Source: Cyclobacteriaceae bacterium
GTDB lineage: Bacteria > Bacteroidota > Bacteroidia > Cytophagales > Cyclobacteriaceae
Direction: 5' to 3'
DNA length: 64,000 nt
Assembly: GCA_026003355.1 (NCBI GenBank)
Contig: BPHC01000009.1
Span: 1-64,000, forward strand
Position numbers and translations under genes: made by a program. This document shows, piece by piece, positions 54,769 to 64,000 of this stretch (the stretch's first letter is position 1; each line of letters begins with the position of its first letter). The notes beneath the pieces are model-generated. The model worked only from the letters and a program-made list of their open reading frames with translations. It had not been told where the DNA came from and did not search any database.

Positions 54769-55923
54769 CTAAAGGTAGGCTTCCACGTCTTTTTCTGTAA
54801 TGATGTCGTCTGACATGATTACGAGTCTTTCAACCACATTTCGAAGTTCCCGCACATTGCCCGTCCATTGATGCTGCTGTAAGGCCTGGAGGGCATTTTC
54901 ATTAATTTTTTTCTTTCGGTTACCGTGTTCAAGTGCTATGTCGGTCAGGAATTTATCGGTCAGCAGGGGAATGTCTTCCTTTCTTTCGCTTAGCGAAGGT
55001 ACGCGGATTACAATAACGCTCAGGCGATGATAGAGGTCTTCGCGAAAGCGGTTGCCGGCAATTTCCTGTTTTAAATCTTTGTTGGTAGCGGCAATAACGC
55101 GCACGTTTACCGGAATATCTTTTTCCCCGCCCACGCGGGTTATTTTGTTTTCCTGCAGGGCCCTGAGCACCTTGGCCTGTGCCGAAAGGCTCATGTCGCC
55201 AATTTCGTCCAGAAAAAGTGTACCACCCTCGGCCTGTTCGAATTTTCCGATGCGTTGTTTAATGGCAGAAGTGAAAGCGCCCTTTTCATGGCCAAAGAGT
55301 TCGCTTTCTATCAGCTCAGAAGGTATGGCAGCGCAGTTAACTTCAATCCAGGGTGCTTCGCTCCGCCTGCTTTTTTCGTGCAGTTGCCGCGCCACAAGTT
55401 CCTTTCCGGAGCCATTGGGCCCAATAATGAGCACTCGGGCATCGGTGGGTGCCACTTTGTCGATCATGGACTTTACCTGCCTGATGGCCTCCGACTCTCC
55501 GATGATTTCCCATTTCCTGCTTATTTTCTTTTTCAGGTCGCGGTTTTCGGCACGCAGGGAGTTGCGCTCCAGCACGTTTCGCAAATGGATAAGAATGGTT
55601 TCAATGCTGTCGAAAGGTTTTTGTATGAAAAAATAGGCGCCCTGTTTAATGCACTCCAGAGCGGTTTGGCGGGTACCGTGGGCCGAGATCATGATGAAGG
55701 CTGTTTGTATGCCCGCTTTTCTGGCGTGTTGCAGCAGTTCAATGCCGTCTAGTTTGGGCATTTTCACATCACAAAAGGCCACATCAGCTTCATTTTCCTG
55801 TAGCCAGGTAAGGGCCTCCTGGCCATCGGATGCTTCAAACACTTCGTGGCCTTCATGCTCAAGGATTTCTCTGAGCGAGGCACGAATGGCGGCCATATCA
55901 TCAACCAGTAATATTCTTGCCAT
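54769..55923 (-). CDS. NtrC-like response regulator without DNA-binding domain
   Basis: The 384-residue protein starts MARILLVDDMAAIRASLREIL (55923). The receiver domain has its phospho-Asp in FCDVKMPKLDG. The AAA+ domain holds VLIIGPNGSGKELVARQLHE, a loop-1 motif reading GAFTSA instead of GAFTGA, GGTLFLDEIGDMSLSAQAKVLRALQE and RVIAATNKDL. It ends soon after WTGNVRELRNVVERLVIMSDD and lacks a Fis-type HTH. It may act without binding DNA, or not through sigma-54 in the usual way. I recall similar short forms in other Bacteroidota. Confidence 0.85.
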   Translation of the reverse strand: MARILLVDDMAAIRASLREILEHEGHEVFEASDGQEALTWLQENEADVAFCDVKMPKLDGIELLQHARKAGIQTAFIMISAHGTRQTALECIKQGAYFFIQKPFDSIETILIHLRNVLERNSLRAENRDLKKKISRKWEIIGESEAIRQVKSMIDKVAPTDARVLIIGPNGSGKELVARQLHEKSRRSEAPWIEVNCAAIPSELIESELFGHEKGAFTSAIKQRIGKFEQAEGGTLFLDEIGDMSLSAQAKVLRALQENKITRVGGEKDIPVNVRVIAATNKDLKQEIAGNRFREDLYHRLSVIVIRVPSLSERKEDIPLLTDKFLTDIALEHGNRKKKINENALQALQQHQWTGNVRELRNVVERLVIMSDDIITEKDVEAYL

Positions 55924-55941
55924 GGGGTTAAGGTTGTTTGC

Positions 55942-55980
55942 AAATAAAAACAAACCTTCCGGATTTTGTCCGGAAGGTTT
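55942..55980 (-). terminator. Rho-independent terminator downstream of rnpB
   Basis: A 12-bp stem (AAACCTTCCGGA 55952-55963 against TCCGGAAGGTTT 55969-55980) is followed on the minus strand by GTTTTTATTT. It lies right after the rnpB 3' end and before the regulator gene. Confidence 0.85.
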
Positions 55981-55989
55981 GGTAATGAT

Positions 55990-56358
55990 TGAGCAGGCCT
56001 GTAAGCCGGGTTCTGTCTCCCGCCGGGGCGGGATGCTTACCATTTATCTGGCCCTATTAAGGGGTCAAGCGGTCTACCCACTCCGGCCGGCAACAGGTTG
56101 CCTGGGAATCAGGAGGTTCCATGCCGGAGCCTATTTGACCTTTCAACGCATAAGGTTTTCCGAGCTACCGGTTATTGCTAACCGGTACGGTGGGCTCTTA
56201 CCCCACCTTTTCACTATCACCCCACAGGGGCTACCTGTTTTCTGTGGCACTTTCTGTCCCGGCCGCTTTACCGGCCGGTCCCCCGGTGTTCCCGGGGTAT
56301 GCTTCCTGAAGTTGCCCGGACTTTCCTCCCCGAACGAGGGGCGGTAAGCCGGCCTGCC
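55990..56358 (-). ncRNA. rnpB: RNase P RNA, class A
   Basis: This is the catalytic RNA that matures tRNA 5' ends. The 5' part holds the conserved GAGGAAAGTCCGGGC, near 56330 on the minus strand. The 3' end reads ACAGAACCCGGCTTACAGGCC, the hallmark of bacterial RNase P RNA, and pairs with the 5' end (GGGCAGGCCGGCTTACC) to form P1. Length is about 370 nt, normal. A TATCTTTG promoter core lies directly upstream and a terminator downstream. The exact ends are approximate to a few bases. Confidence 0.93.
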
Positions 56359-56361
56359 CGT

Positions 56362-56369
56362 GCAAAGAT
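56362..56369 (-). promoter_or_regulatory. Promoter core TAnnTTTG for rnpB
   Basis: On the minus strand this reads TATCTTTG, an exact -7 match, 4-6 bases before the expected rnpB 5' end. It supports both the promoter consensus and the RNA start. Confidence 0.6.
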
Positions 56370-56392
56370 AACGAAACCGGGCTTTGGCCAGT

Positions 56393-56791
56393 TTAGTGAA
56401 TGTCTTTTCCGGTAAGTTTTAACTCATAATGATCGGCCAGCTGGGCTACTTCCTGTACCATAAACTTTACTTCATCTTCTGTCATGCTGTCGGCCAGTCC
56501 GCTGGCAATTACCTTTAACTGGTTGCCGTCTACAATAAACTTGCAGTAATCAAACAATCCGTTTTGCACCAGCAAATCGCGGGCATCAATGCCGCTGTGA
56601 TAATCGGCTACTTTGCTGGTAAACACTACACGCTGCCTGCCGGAGGTTTTGCTTTTTTCCAGCACGGCCAGTACGGTTTGAAATCTTCCATCCTGCAGCG
56701 GTACTACCACAATGGCTTTTGAATGGTCGTAGTCGCTGAAGGTGCCGCCAATCTGGTCGGCATAGTTTTTCAGGGTGTTGAGAATATCCAT
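56393..56791 (-). CDS. Conserved hypothetical protein
   Basis: The 132-residue soluble protein begins MDILNTLKNYADQIGGTFSDYDHSKAIVV. The pattern of long strands with a helical end (MTEDEVKFMVQEVAQLADHYEL) recalls small chaperone-like (YbjN/type III chaperone-like) folds, but no family is identified. The start at 56791 is preferred over 56842, where the extra residues overlap poorly. It is followed by rnpB after about 35 bases. Confidence 0.5.
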   Translation of the reverse strand: MDILNTLKNYADQIGGTFSDYDHSKAIVVVPLQDGRFQTVLAVLEKSKTSGRQRVVFTSKVADYHSGIDARDLLVQNGLFDYCKFIVDGNQLKVIASGLADSMTEDEVKFMVQEVAQLADHYELKLTGKDIH

Positions 56792-56842
56792 GGCGAGGGG
56801 ATTAACGGGTATTTGCGTTAAGGTAAAAAAAACCTGAAACAT

Positions 56843-57706
56843 TCAGAACTTGAGCCAGTGCCACTTGCCTTTACCGGATGAGAACTCCAGTGCAGGGGCC
56901 GGGAGCTTAACCAGATTAATGATGCGCAAAGTGGCTTGTATTACTTTTGACCGGCTTTTGATATGGGAAAGGTCAATGTCGGGGCCGATGTACAATTGCC
57001 GCAGGGCCCGGAAGCCTGCGGCCTGGTTCTGAGGGTCCCGGCCATAGACCATGCCGGTGGCCCCGTAGCCTACGGCCAGGTTCAGCCATGCGGGGAAGGT
57101 AATGAATTTATTGAGGTTAACAGAGAGCCAGTAGGTTTGGCCGTTATAGTCTTTAAGCATTTCAGAAAGCAGCCCGCTGCCCAGTGTGTGGTCGGGGCGA
57201 AGGCCGGGATAGGCGGTGCGCTGAAAGGAAAATTTTGGTTCGATTCGGACTTCATTCCACAGGCTTGCCTGGGCATAATAGAAAGCCGACCCGGCCAGAT
57301 TTGCGCCCAGGTCGGGCAGGGAGGCGCCATAGTTGGCCGAAAAGCCGTCCAGCACTTCTATTGGCAGCAGCATGAGAAAGCCTGCAATGGCTCCGTACAG
57401 CCGGGCACCTGATGGCTTAACATGGTGTTGCTGCATGGCCTGCGAAGTGCCTGCCGATAAATGGAAAGCTGTAAAAAAATGCCCGGCTTTATCTACCTGT
57501 TTCCATTCGGGCCAGTCGTTAAAGAAGGTAAATGGCTGGCGTTGGGCTTCGCTGTACCACAGGCTTCCGAGTGCCACGAGCGAGGCTGTGTAGGCGGCTC
57601 CGGAGATGACGATGAGTTTACGGGCAGAGCGGGCGCCCAGGCTGTCCTGTGCAGAGAGTGCTCCAGGCAGGGCTAACCACCAAAGCAGGGCGTATTTAAT
57701 CTTCAT
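56843..57706 (-). CDS. DUF2279 (YfiM-like) lipid/outer-membrane-associated protein
   Basis: The 287-residue protein starts MKIKYALLWWLALPGALSAQ (57706), a signal peptide. The DUF2279 pattern is visible: FFNDWPEWKQVDKAGHFFTAFHLS, AIAGFLMLLPIEVLDGFSANYGAS and SLPDLGANLAGSAFYYAQ. The family is periplasmic or membrane-bound and has no known role. Its start codon overlaps the end of tamB by 11 bases, so the two are co-transcribed. Confidence 0.78.
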   Translation of the reverse strand: MKIKYALLWWLALPGALSAQDSLGARSARKLIVISGAAYTASLVALGSLWYSEAQRQPFTFFNDWPEWKQVDKAGHFFTAFHLSAGTSQAMQQHHVKPSGARLYGAIAGFLMLLPIEVLDGFSANYGASLPDLGANLAGSAFYYAQASLWNEVRIEPKFSFQRTAYPGLRPDHTLGSGLLSEMLKDYNGQTYWLSVNLNKFITFPAWLNLAVGYGATGMVYGRDPQNQAAGFRALRQLYIGPDIDLSHIKSRSKVIQATLRIINLVKLPAPALEFSSGKGKWHWLKF

Positions 57707-60700
57707 CTTCTTTTCGTGCGGCTGAGTCGGGCGGGGCCGGGGATTGTTCCCTGCGCTGGCGTTCATGGGCTGAGCGCAGCAGTTCCTTAACTGCATTAAA
57801 GTTTTGGGTGTAAGTAAGGCTTACGCCGGTGGTTATGGTATTCTGGTTGTTAAGGCCTGTGGTGTTTTGGTTAACGTTGGTTCGGCTGTACATTTTAACC
57901 TTGAACCTTCCGTCGGGGGTAAGCAGGTAGTCAATGGTCCAGTCGCCCGCCAGCGAAGAGAAGGTGCCGGGCTGGCCGCCCGTTCCTGATGCCGGAACGT
58001 TTTGGTTGTTAAAGGTGCCGTCACCGGTTATGCGCATGCGCCCGTTTAACAGGGTATATGACAGACGAAGCTGGAAAGTGTTAAAAGCCTCCTGATCCAT
58101 GGCGCCAAGGTTTACGTCAATTTCAAGATTTTCGTCTACCTGGCTCATCCAGTAACTCAGCTGGTTCGACAGCAGCTCGCTTACGCTGTTGGTTACCGAG
58201 CCGCTCATGCTGAATGATTCGGGAGGTGTAAACCGGCGCAGCACAATGAGGCTAAACACCTGCTTTTTAAGTTCCTGTTCGTCCATGCGGCTTTTAAAAG
58301 AATAAAACTCAAGGTCTAAAGCTACCGGAGGTCGCCCTTCTACCGCTACTGATTTGGGCAGATCGCGGGCTTCAATGTCAAAATTAATCTGGGGCGACAG
58401 CATGGGTCCTTCGAGTTTGAGCAGTACTTCAACCGGATACTTTCTTTTAAGGGCGGTGCTGTTGGCCAGGGTGGGGTCGTTCAGTATCGGCCCTAGTGAG
58501 GCAAGCTGGTTGTAGGAAGCGTTGATATCCAGCACGGCCTGGTAAGGGTCGCCATACCAGGTAATGCGGCTTCCGGGTTTTATCATAAACTCCTTGTTGA
58601 TGATATTTTGCAGGGTAAAGTTGTACCAGCCTTCGGTAAATTCTATGGGCCCGAACATGGTAAACTCGCCATCGGTATTCATTTGAAGTCTGAGTTTACC
58701 GTTGCCTCTTCCGCGTATGATATCACCTGCCTTGATGTCGAATATGATTTCCGAATAGGCATCGGGGGTAACTTCCAGGTTAAATTCCAGATTGAAACCT
58801 GCGAGCTGTATTTTTTTTGATTCACCTGCATAATCGGTTTGTGCTGAATCGGTTTGCGTAAGGTTTACAAAGCTGATGAAATCTTTTTGCTGGCTTACAG
58901 TGGTACCCCCTATGGGTATAAAAAGGCGCGTGTTTTTACGGGTAATGGCGTTTACGGTAAGGCTTAGGTTGTTAACAGGTCCTGTTATAGTAGCATTGCC
59001 CGATGCGTAGGCCTGGCCGTAAAACAGTTCATTATCGCGTTGCGATGTGTTCAGCACCTGAAAATCGGAAAATGAGGCACTAAGGTTAAGCTCCATGTTT
59101 GCGAAAGCCCGGTGCCTGATCTGGCCCTGCAGCCGCGCACGGTTGTTCAAAACATCGGTAAGGTTAAAGTCGCTGAAGGTAATGGCTGTTGGGCTGAAGC
59201 CCAGATTGCCACTGAACTTATAGGATGTTTTAAGGTAATTTACGGTAAGCTCACCGTTTGTTATGGCAGCGCTGCCGTTAAGCCTCGGGTTGGCCAGTGT
59301 GCCCGTTACCAGGCAGGTCCCGGAGGCTTCTCCATTCATCCGGCTGAACAGATCTTCCAGAAAAGGCTCAACCATTTTAAGGCTGGCCCGGTTTAAAATG
59401 GCCTTTCCGTTCAGCGGGCTGATGGTATCGGAGGGAGTATAATATCCGTTGAAGTCCACAATCCTGCTTCCCGAACGGTCAATATAAAACTGCATTTCAA
59501 ACTGCCGGTTGTCGGAGTTCCAGTGGTTGTTGCCGGTAATGTTGCCGATCAGGAAGTCATTAACCATGAGATCGGAGATTGAAAGGGTGTTTTCAACAGA
59601 AAGTTTATTGTAAAAGTTCACCAGCTTTACTTTTCCGTTCAGTATTCCCTCAAGCTTTCTTTGGGCCAGTCCGCTTAAAAACTTAAGCGAAACATTTGAA
59701 ATAGCCAGCTGCAGTGCACGGCTGCTGTCGGCCGAAAGGCTTCCATTGAATGCAATGGACTGATTTGGCTGCTGAATTACCACATTATGTACGCGCCACT
59801 CCCTGCCCGAAACGGCAATGTAATTGTTGTTATTAAACGACCAGGCAGAGTTAAGCAAAACAATTTCTGAAGGATTAAACCTGATGTAGGTGCTGTCTTC
59901 AAAATCAACAATGGCATTTATTCGGATTTTGTTGTCAGGCGGCTGGCTCAGGCCCAGGTCCAGGTCGATGTGGTTCCCATCCCAGATGGCTTCTGCCGTA
60001 AACGGGCCGGTAGTAAGGTTTTTGTTCATAACCTGCTTATCTGATTTTACATACACCATGGCCAGTGCTTCGGTTCCGGAATACGATTTGGATGCACTGA
60101 TTTCGACCTCATTTTTGCAAAAGGCAGATGAGCCATAAAAAACCGAATCGCTTCGCGTAAAAGCCCTTAAGGTTACAACCGGTCCGTGGGTAAAACTGCC
60201 CGTAATAAGGGTGTTGCGTGTAAGCCTAAGCGGAATATCGAGCAGGTTGAAGAGCGGGTTAAGGTCTTTTAACAGCACTTCGAATGCAGCAGCGTATGTG
60301 CTGGGTGTTTTGTTTTTTGCCTGGTAGTATGTTGCCAGGTTTTCGCGGTTATTCCTGATGGAAAGCCAGAACTCATGCAGCAGTTCTTCCGTATCGCCCA
60401 GCAGATTAGAGAAGTTAAAATTACCGCTTACCTGTGCATTAACCAAGGTGGTTTGCAGTATTAGCTGCCTGGTTTGGTTGTTGTGCGATGCGGTTAAAGA
60501 CAATTCACCGAAGTTGTGTTTTTCATCTTTGTAGAATACGGTAAGATTCTTTAAATGTGCTGTGCCCCGCAGGCTGTCGAGGGTTAGACCATAGGTATCC
60601 AGATCAATAATGCCGCTCAGGTGCAGTGCATCCCGGCTCAGGTTAAGATATTCCAGTCGTGCTGAGTCGAGCGTTCCACGAAGCTGCACGTGTTGCCTGT

Positions 60701-62262
60701 TGTTGCGCAGGTCAATGGTGCCATCTATGCGCAGCGTCAGATTGGGGTCTAGCACGGCAAGGGTGCCGGCAAAAAGCTGATTTGCAAAGCGTGCATTGGT
60801 GGTAATGCCGGTGTAGGTATAACCCATAACACCCAGCGCGTTTATGGTTCCTTTTAAATACAGATCGGCACTTTCCAGGGTTAGCCCTTTACCGTTTACC
60901 GATCCGTCCATAGTAACCTGCTGGAACAACAGGGTATCGCGTAAAAACATGCCCAGGTTAAACTTATCCAGGCTAAGCCTGCCACTGTAAGCCGACAGGG
61001 CCGGGTTGGCTTCGTTTATTTTAAGATTTATATCCGACCGTATCCGGCCGATGCTACCGGCAAATTCGCCATTGGCAACAAAATCGTTCGGGTAGCCCAG
61101 AAATTGTCCTTTAAAACTTACCCGGCCCAGGTTATTAAGCTGCTCCAGGGTTTCGGGGGTAAATAGAAACGACAGGTCGTTCGGGTCAATTTCCGAATGG
61201 CTAAGTTCTGCCACAATAAAGGTTTCTTCCAGGTCGGGGAGTCCATCCATTGATAGTTCTCCGGTTAACCGGGTATTACCTGTATTCAGCTGCATGTTGC
61301 GAAAAGTAAAGTCAGATATTTTTCCGGTCAGGTTTCCGTTTAGCCTAACCGTGTTGCAACAGCTTCTCCGTTCCCGGAGCAAACAGGGCCAGATCTTCAG
61401 GGTGTATAACTGTCTTCTTCAGGTGAATTTCGGCCCATACAGAATCAGCAAAATCCGAAAGATCATCCTGACCCGAAAACCGGAACAACACCGTATCGGC
61501 AATGTAGCTTTTGCCGGCCTGCAGTTCAATGCCATGAAATTCCAGGCCCCGGTCAGAAAACCTGAAAAAAGTATGCAGTTGGTGAATGGAAAGCCGTGTT
61601 TTGGCCTCGGTTGCCTGCAGCGACTGCACCTGCATGCTAACGGTATCATCCTGAATGAAAAGCTGCTGTACCTCGGCTCCGGCAATATTTACCCGAAAAT
61701 GGTTGTAGTCGAACCCCTGGGTTATGCTGTCGCGGTCCGAGGCGTAGATAAAAGTGCCGTTTTTGAGCAACACTTCGCCAACCGTAATGGCAGGAGTGCG
61801 TGCCGGCTTTTTACCGGAGCGCGGCATAAGCCGGTGGACAAATACATTTATATTCAGATTGTTTACCGAGTCGTTTTCTTTAATGGTGGCCAGGTGCACG
61901 GTGGCCGAATCAGCCAGGGCCGCATCGAGCTCATACCCATGGCCCTGCACCAGTCCTTGAAATGTAAAATTCAGCCGCAACGAGGCAATGTTAAACATGT
62001 CGTTGTTTTCGGGATCGGTAATCCTGAGGTTTTTTATGTGCAGCCGGTCAAACCAGTAAAACTCCAGCCGCCCGATACTGGCCTTAAAACCGGTTTGTTC
62101 GGTTACCGATTCGAGTACCCGGCGTGTTAAGCGGGTTTGTACCCAGGGAAGCTGAAGAATGAAAAAAGAAGCAACAATAAGAATAAAAGCGCTGTAAAGG
62201 GTATAGATGGTTACCCATCTCAAAGCATACAATACCTTATTTTTAATAACTTGCAGCTTCAT
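57696..62262 (-). CDS. tamB: TamB-like translocation and assembly protein (frame-disrupted)
   Basis: The start MKLQVIKNKVLYALRWV (62262) leads into one N-terminal helix (LYSAFILIVASFFILQLPWV) that anchors the protein in the inner membrane. A +1 break near 61358-61366 separates FAPGTEKLL from NTVRLNGNLTGKISDF. The remainder is about 1,210 residues of beta-taco repeats and ends in the TamB C-terminal domain (DLEFYSFKSRMDEQELKKQV, SELLSNQLSYWMSQV) with a KEDED tail. Joined length is about 1,520. TamB-type proteins bridge the inner and outer membranes to move lipids or barrels. A candidate short TamA/BamA-like protein is far off at 18.7 kb. Confidence 0.88.
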
Positions 62263-63284
62263 GCCGTCAACTGGTTCTGCCCAAATACTTGCAATCGAAT
62301 CGTCCTGCGATGAAACTTCGGCCGCCGTTATCCGAAACGGCAAGGTACTCAATAATATTATTGCTTCGCAGGAGGTGCACCAAAAATACGGAGGTGTGGT
62401 GCCCGAGCTCGCCTCGCGTGCCCACCAGCGCACCATTTGGTTAACCGTAGATGAAGCGCTGCGCTCGGCCGGCATCACGGTGCAGCAGCTCGATGCCATA
62501 GCTTTTACCAAAGGACCAGGCCTGATGGGTGCCCTGTTGGTGGGCGCTTCTTTTGCCAAAGGCCTTGCGCTGGCGCTTGACGTTCCCCTTATCGGAGTGA
62601 ACCACATGGAGGCCCATGTGCTTTCGAACTTTATTGATGAGCCGGTTCCGGAATTTCCCTTTCTTTGTCTCACAGTAAGCGGCGGGCACACCCAGCTGGT
62701 AAAAGTAACCAGCTACCTGACCATGGAAGTGTTGGGCGAAACCCAGGATGATGCCGCAGGAGAGGCCTTCGATAAGGCCGCCAGGTTGCTGGGTCTTCCG
62801 TATCCGGGCGGGCCGCTCATCGACAGATATGCCCAGGCCGGCATTACCGGTCGCTTTGCTTTTCCTAAAGCCGAAATGCCCGGGCTGCACTTTTCGTTCA
62901 GCGGAATTAAAACGGCTTTTATGTACTTTTTACGCGACCACACTGCGGCTGACCCTGACTTTGTAAAAAAAAACCTGAACGATATTTGTGCCGCACTGCA
63001 GCATACATTGGTAACCATGCTCACCGACCGGCTGGTACAGGCTGCGCGGCTTACCGGCATTAAACAAATAGCCCTGGCGGGCGGGGGTATCGGCAAACTC
63101 AGGCCTGCGCAGGGCCGTACAACAACTGGCTGAAGAAAACCAGTGGAAAGTGTATATGCCGGCCATTCAGTATTGTACCGATAATGCCGCCATGGTGGCC
63201 GTGGTTGCTCACCATAAGTTCTTAAATGGATTATTTGAACCGCTTGACAGTGTGCCACTGGCACAATACCCCGTAGGTGTATGA
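62261..63284 (+). CDS. tsaD: tRNA N6-threonylcarbamoyladenosine transferase (frame-disrupted)
   Basis: The enzyme makes t6A37 in tRNAs reading ANN codons. The start MPSTGSAQILAIESSCDETSAAVI (62261) is preferred over 62207. Metal-site motifs are NHMEAHVLSNF (HxxxH) and LCLTVSGGHTQL. One extra G in the G5 run 63083-63087 breaks GGVSANSGLRRAVQQLAEE; after removal the gene ends PLAQYPVGV at 63284 (about 340 residues). The start codon overlaps that of the divergent tamB gene by two bases, sharing CATG. An essential gene, so the break is likely artefactual. Confidence 0.93.
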
Positions 63285-63674
63285 AAACGAACGTGCAACC
63301 AGGCGATGTACAGGAATACCGCTTTACCGTACAACCCGATGACGTGGCCTGTTTTAACGATGAAGTAGTACACCCTGTTTGTTCCACTTTTACCCTGGCC
63401 CGTGAAATTGAGTGGACCACCAGGCAGTTTTGTACTGCGCATGCGCGAGCACGATGAAGAGGGCGTAGGAACATACCTGAGCATAGACCACCGGGGGCCC
63501 GCATTTGTGGGTGAAGAAGTGGTTATTGTTGCGCAGGTAGAGAGCCTTAAAGGAAACGAGCTGCTGTGCAGCTACGAAGCATATGCGGGAGGACGGCTGG
63601 TGGCAAAAGGGACCACCGGACAGAAAATTCTGAAACGTGAAAAGCTTAAGCAATTATTCCGGCATCCATTATGA
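63281..63674 (+). CDS. Hotdog-fold thioesterase-like protein (frame-disrupted)
   Basis: The start MKTNVQPGDVQEYRFTVQPDDVACF overlaps the tsaD stop (ATGA). One extra T in the T4 run 63428-63431 breaks WTTRQFVLRMREHDEEGVG. Joined length is about 130 residues. VHPVCSTFTLAREIEW and LSIDHRGPAFVGEEVVIVAQV follow the hotdog thioesterase (fluoroacetyl-CoA thioesterase-like) pattern. The substrate is unknown. The stop overlaps the smpB start (ATGA). Confidence 0.78.
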
Positions 63675-64000
63675 GCAAGCGTTTTAACGATACGGTAAAC
63701 ATCCGCAACCGGCAGGCTACCTTCCAGTTTGAAATACTGGATAAATATGTGGCAGGCCTGGTGCTTACCGGCACCGAAATAAAATCCATACGCGAAGGAA
63801 AAGCCAACCTTACCGATGGTTACTGCTATTTCAAAAACGGTGAATTGTATGTAAAAGGCATGTCCATAAGCCCTTATGCCGAGGGTACTTACTATAACCA
63901 TGACCCCCTGCGTGAGCGCAAGCTGCTCATGAAGAGGAGCGAGCTGCGCAAACTGGAGGGAAAGCTTGAAAAAGGCCTTACCCTGGTGCCGCTCAGGCTC
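63671..64000 (+). CDS. smpB: SsrA-binding protein, 3' part outside window
   Basis: The first 110 residues of SmpB are present: MSKRFNDTVNIRNRQATFQF, LVLTGTEIKSIREGKANLTDGYC and PYAEGTYYNHDPLRERKLLM, all in the family order. SmpB binds tmRNA and starts rescue of stalled ribosomes. It is the last gene of the tsaD-thioesterase-smpB group, linked by 4-base overlaps. The frame is open at the window end. Confidence 0.95.
   Translation, partial: MSKRFNDTVNIRNRQATFQFEILDKYVAGLVLTGTEIKSIREGKANLTDGYCYFKNGELYVKGMSISPYAEGTYYNHDPLRERKLLMKRSELRKLEGKLEKGLTLVPLRL

Noticed and set aside
56393..56842. Longer start for the hypothetical protein upstream of 56791
   Set aside because: The extra residues lack homology-like features and the ATG at 56791 gives a clean soluble N-terminus.
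1..64000. CRISPR array
   Set aside because: No set of short direct repeats with regular unique spacers was seen.

Overview
The window reads as a chromosomal segment of a Bacteroidota bacterium, most likely a Cytophagales-like lineage. Supporting signs are GIN-domain, PorV/PorQ-like and IPExxxVDY proteins, an AMP nucleosidase of the Bacteroidota type, an acpP-fabF-rnc cluster, weak or absent Shine-Dalgarno sequences and several exact TAnnTTTG promoter cores. Two compositional zones are visible: an AT-rich accessory block (about 1-13200) and a GC-richer core block (about 14200-64000), separated by the remnant of an IS1182-like transposase.

Accessory block. Five imperfect-palindrome sites (about 1-97, 8397-8532, 11292-11465, 11891-12026, 12219-12274) bound four segments. 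In every segment the 6-7 bases just inside one end are the exact reverse complement of those just inside the other end, next to GTT/AAC cores. That is the signature of integron gene cassettes. Beside the last site, and pointing away from the array, lies a tyrosine recombinase that lacks the IntI-specific insertion. The cassettes, in order away from the recombinase, hold a 54-residue membrane ORF, a structured segment with no convincing gene, a STAND NTPase with a HEPN-like motif, and an unusually large (about 8.3 kb) leftward six-gene operon. That operon encodes a J-like membrane protein, a membrane-anchored coiled-coil protein with a GrpE-like end, a long Hsp70, a pseudokinase-AAA+ fusion, a TerB-like protein and a small membrane protein. 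It looks like a self-contained, membrane-linked chaperone module and is the best candidate here for an undescribed system.

Core block. 14.2-20.2 kb carries envelope genes (GIN protein, HHH-barrel protein, PorV/PorQ-like protein, MORN-type protein, BamA/TamA-like protein). 20.2-30.3 kb is housekeeping (lgt, nadE, rnc-fabF-acpP, pyk, rqcH-like, MBL hydrolase). 30.4-42.9 kb contains miaA, a polysaccharide group (glycosyltransferases, flippase, FkbM methyltransferase), ruvC, a PP2C phosphatase, a polysaccharide deacetylase and tatD. 42.8-54.8 kb holds ansA, tRNA-Ser, an ExbB/ExbD operon, a UMF1-type transporter, AMP nucleosidase, ald, a fused E1 dehydrogenase, lipoproteins and a LuxE-like protein. 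54.8-64 kb holds a sigma-54-type regulator without DNA-binding domain, rnpB, tamB diverging from tsaD, a thioesterase and the start of smpB.

Quality note: thirteen reading-frame breaks in eleven genes, many of them essential, are all single-base (+1) gains and mostly sit in homopolymers. This fits uncorrected indels in a long-read assembly better than gene decay, so those genes are annotated as full-length CDS with the break position given.
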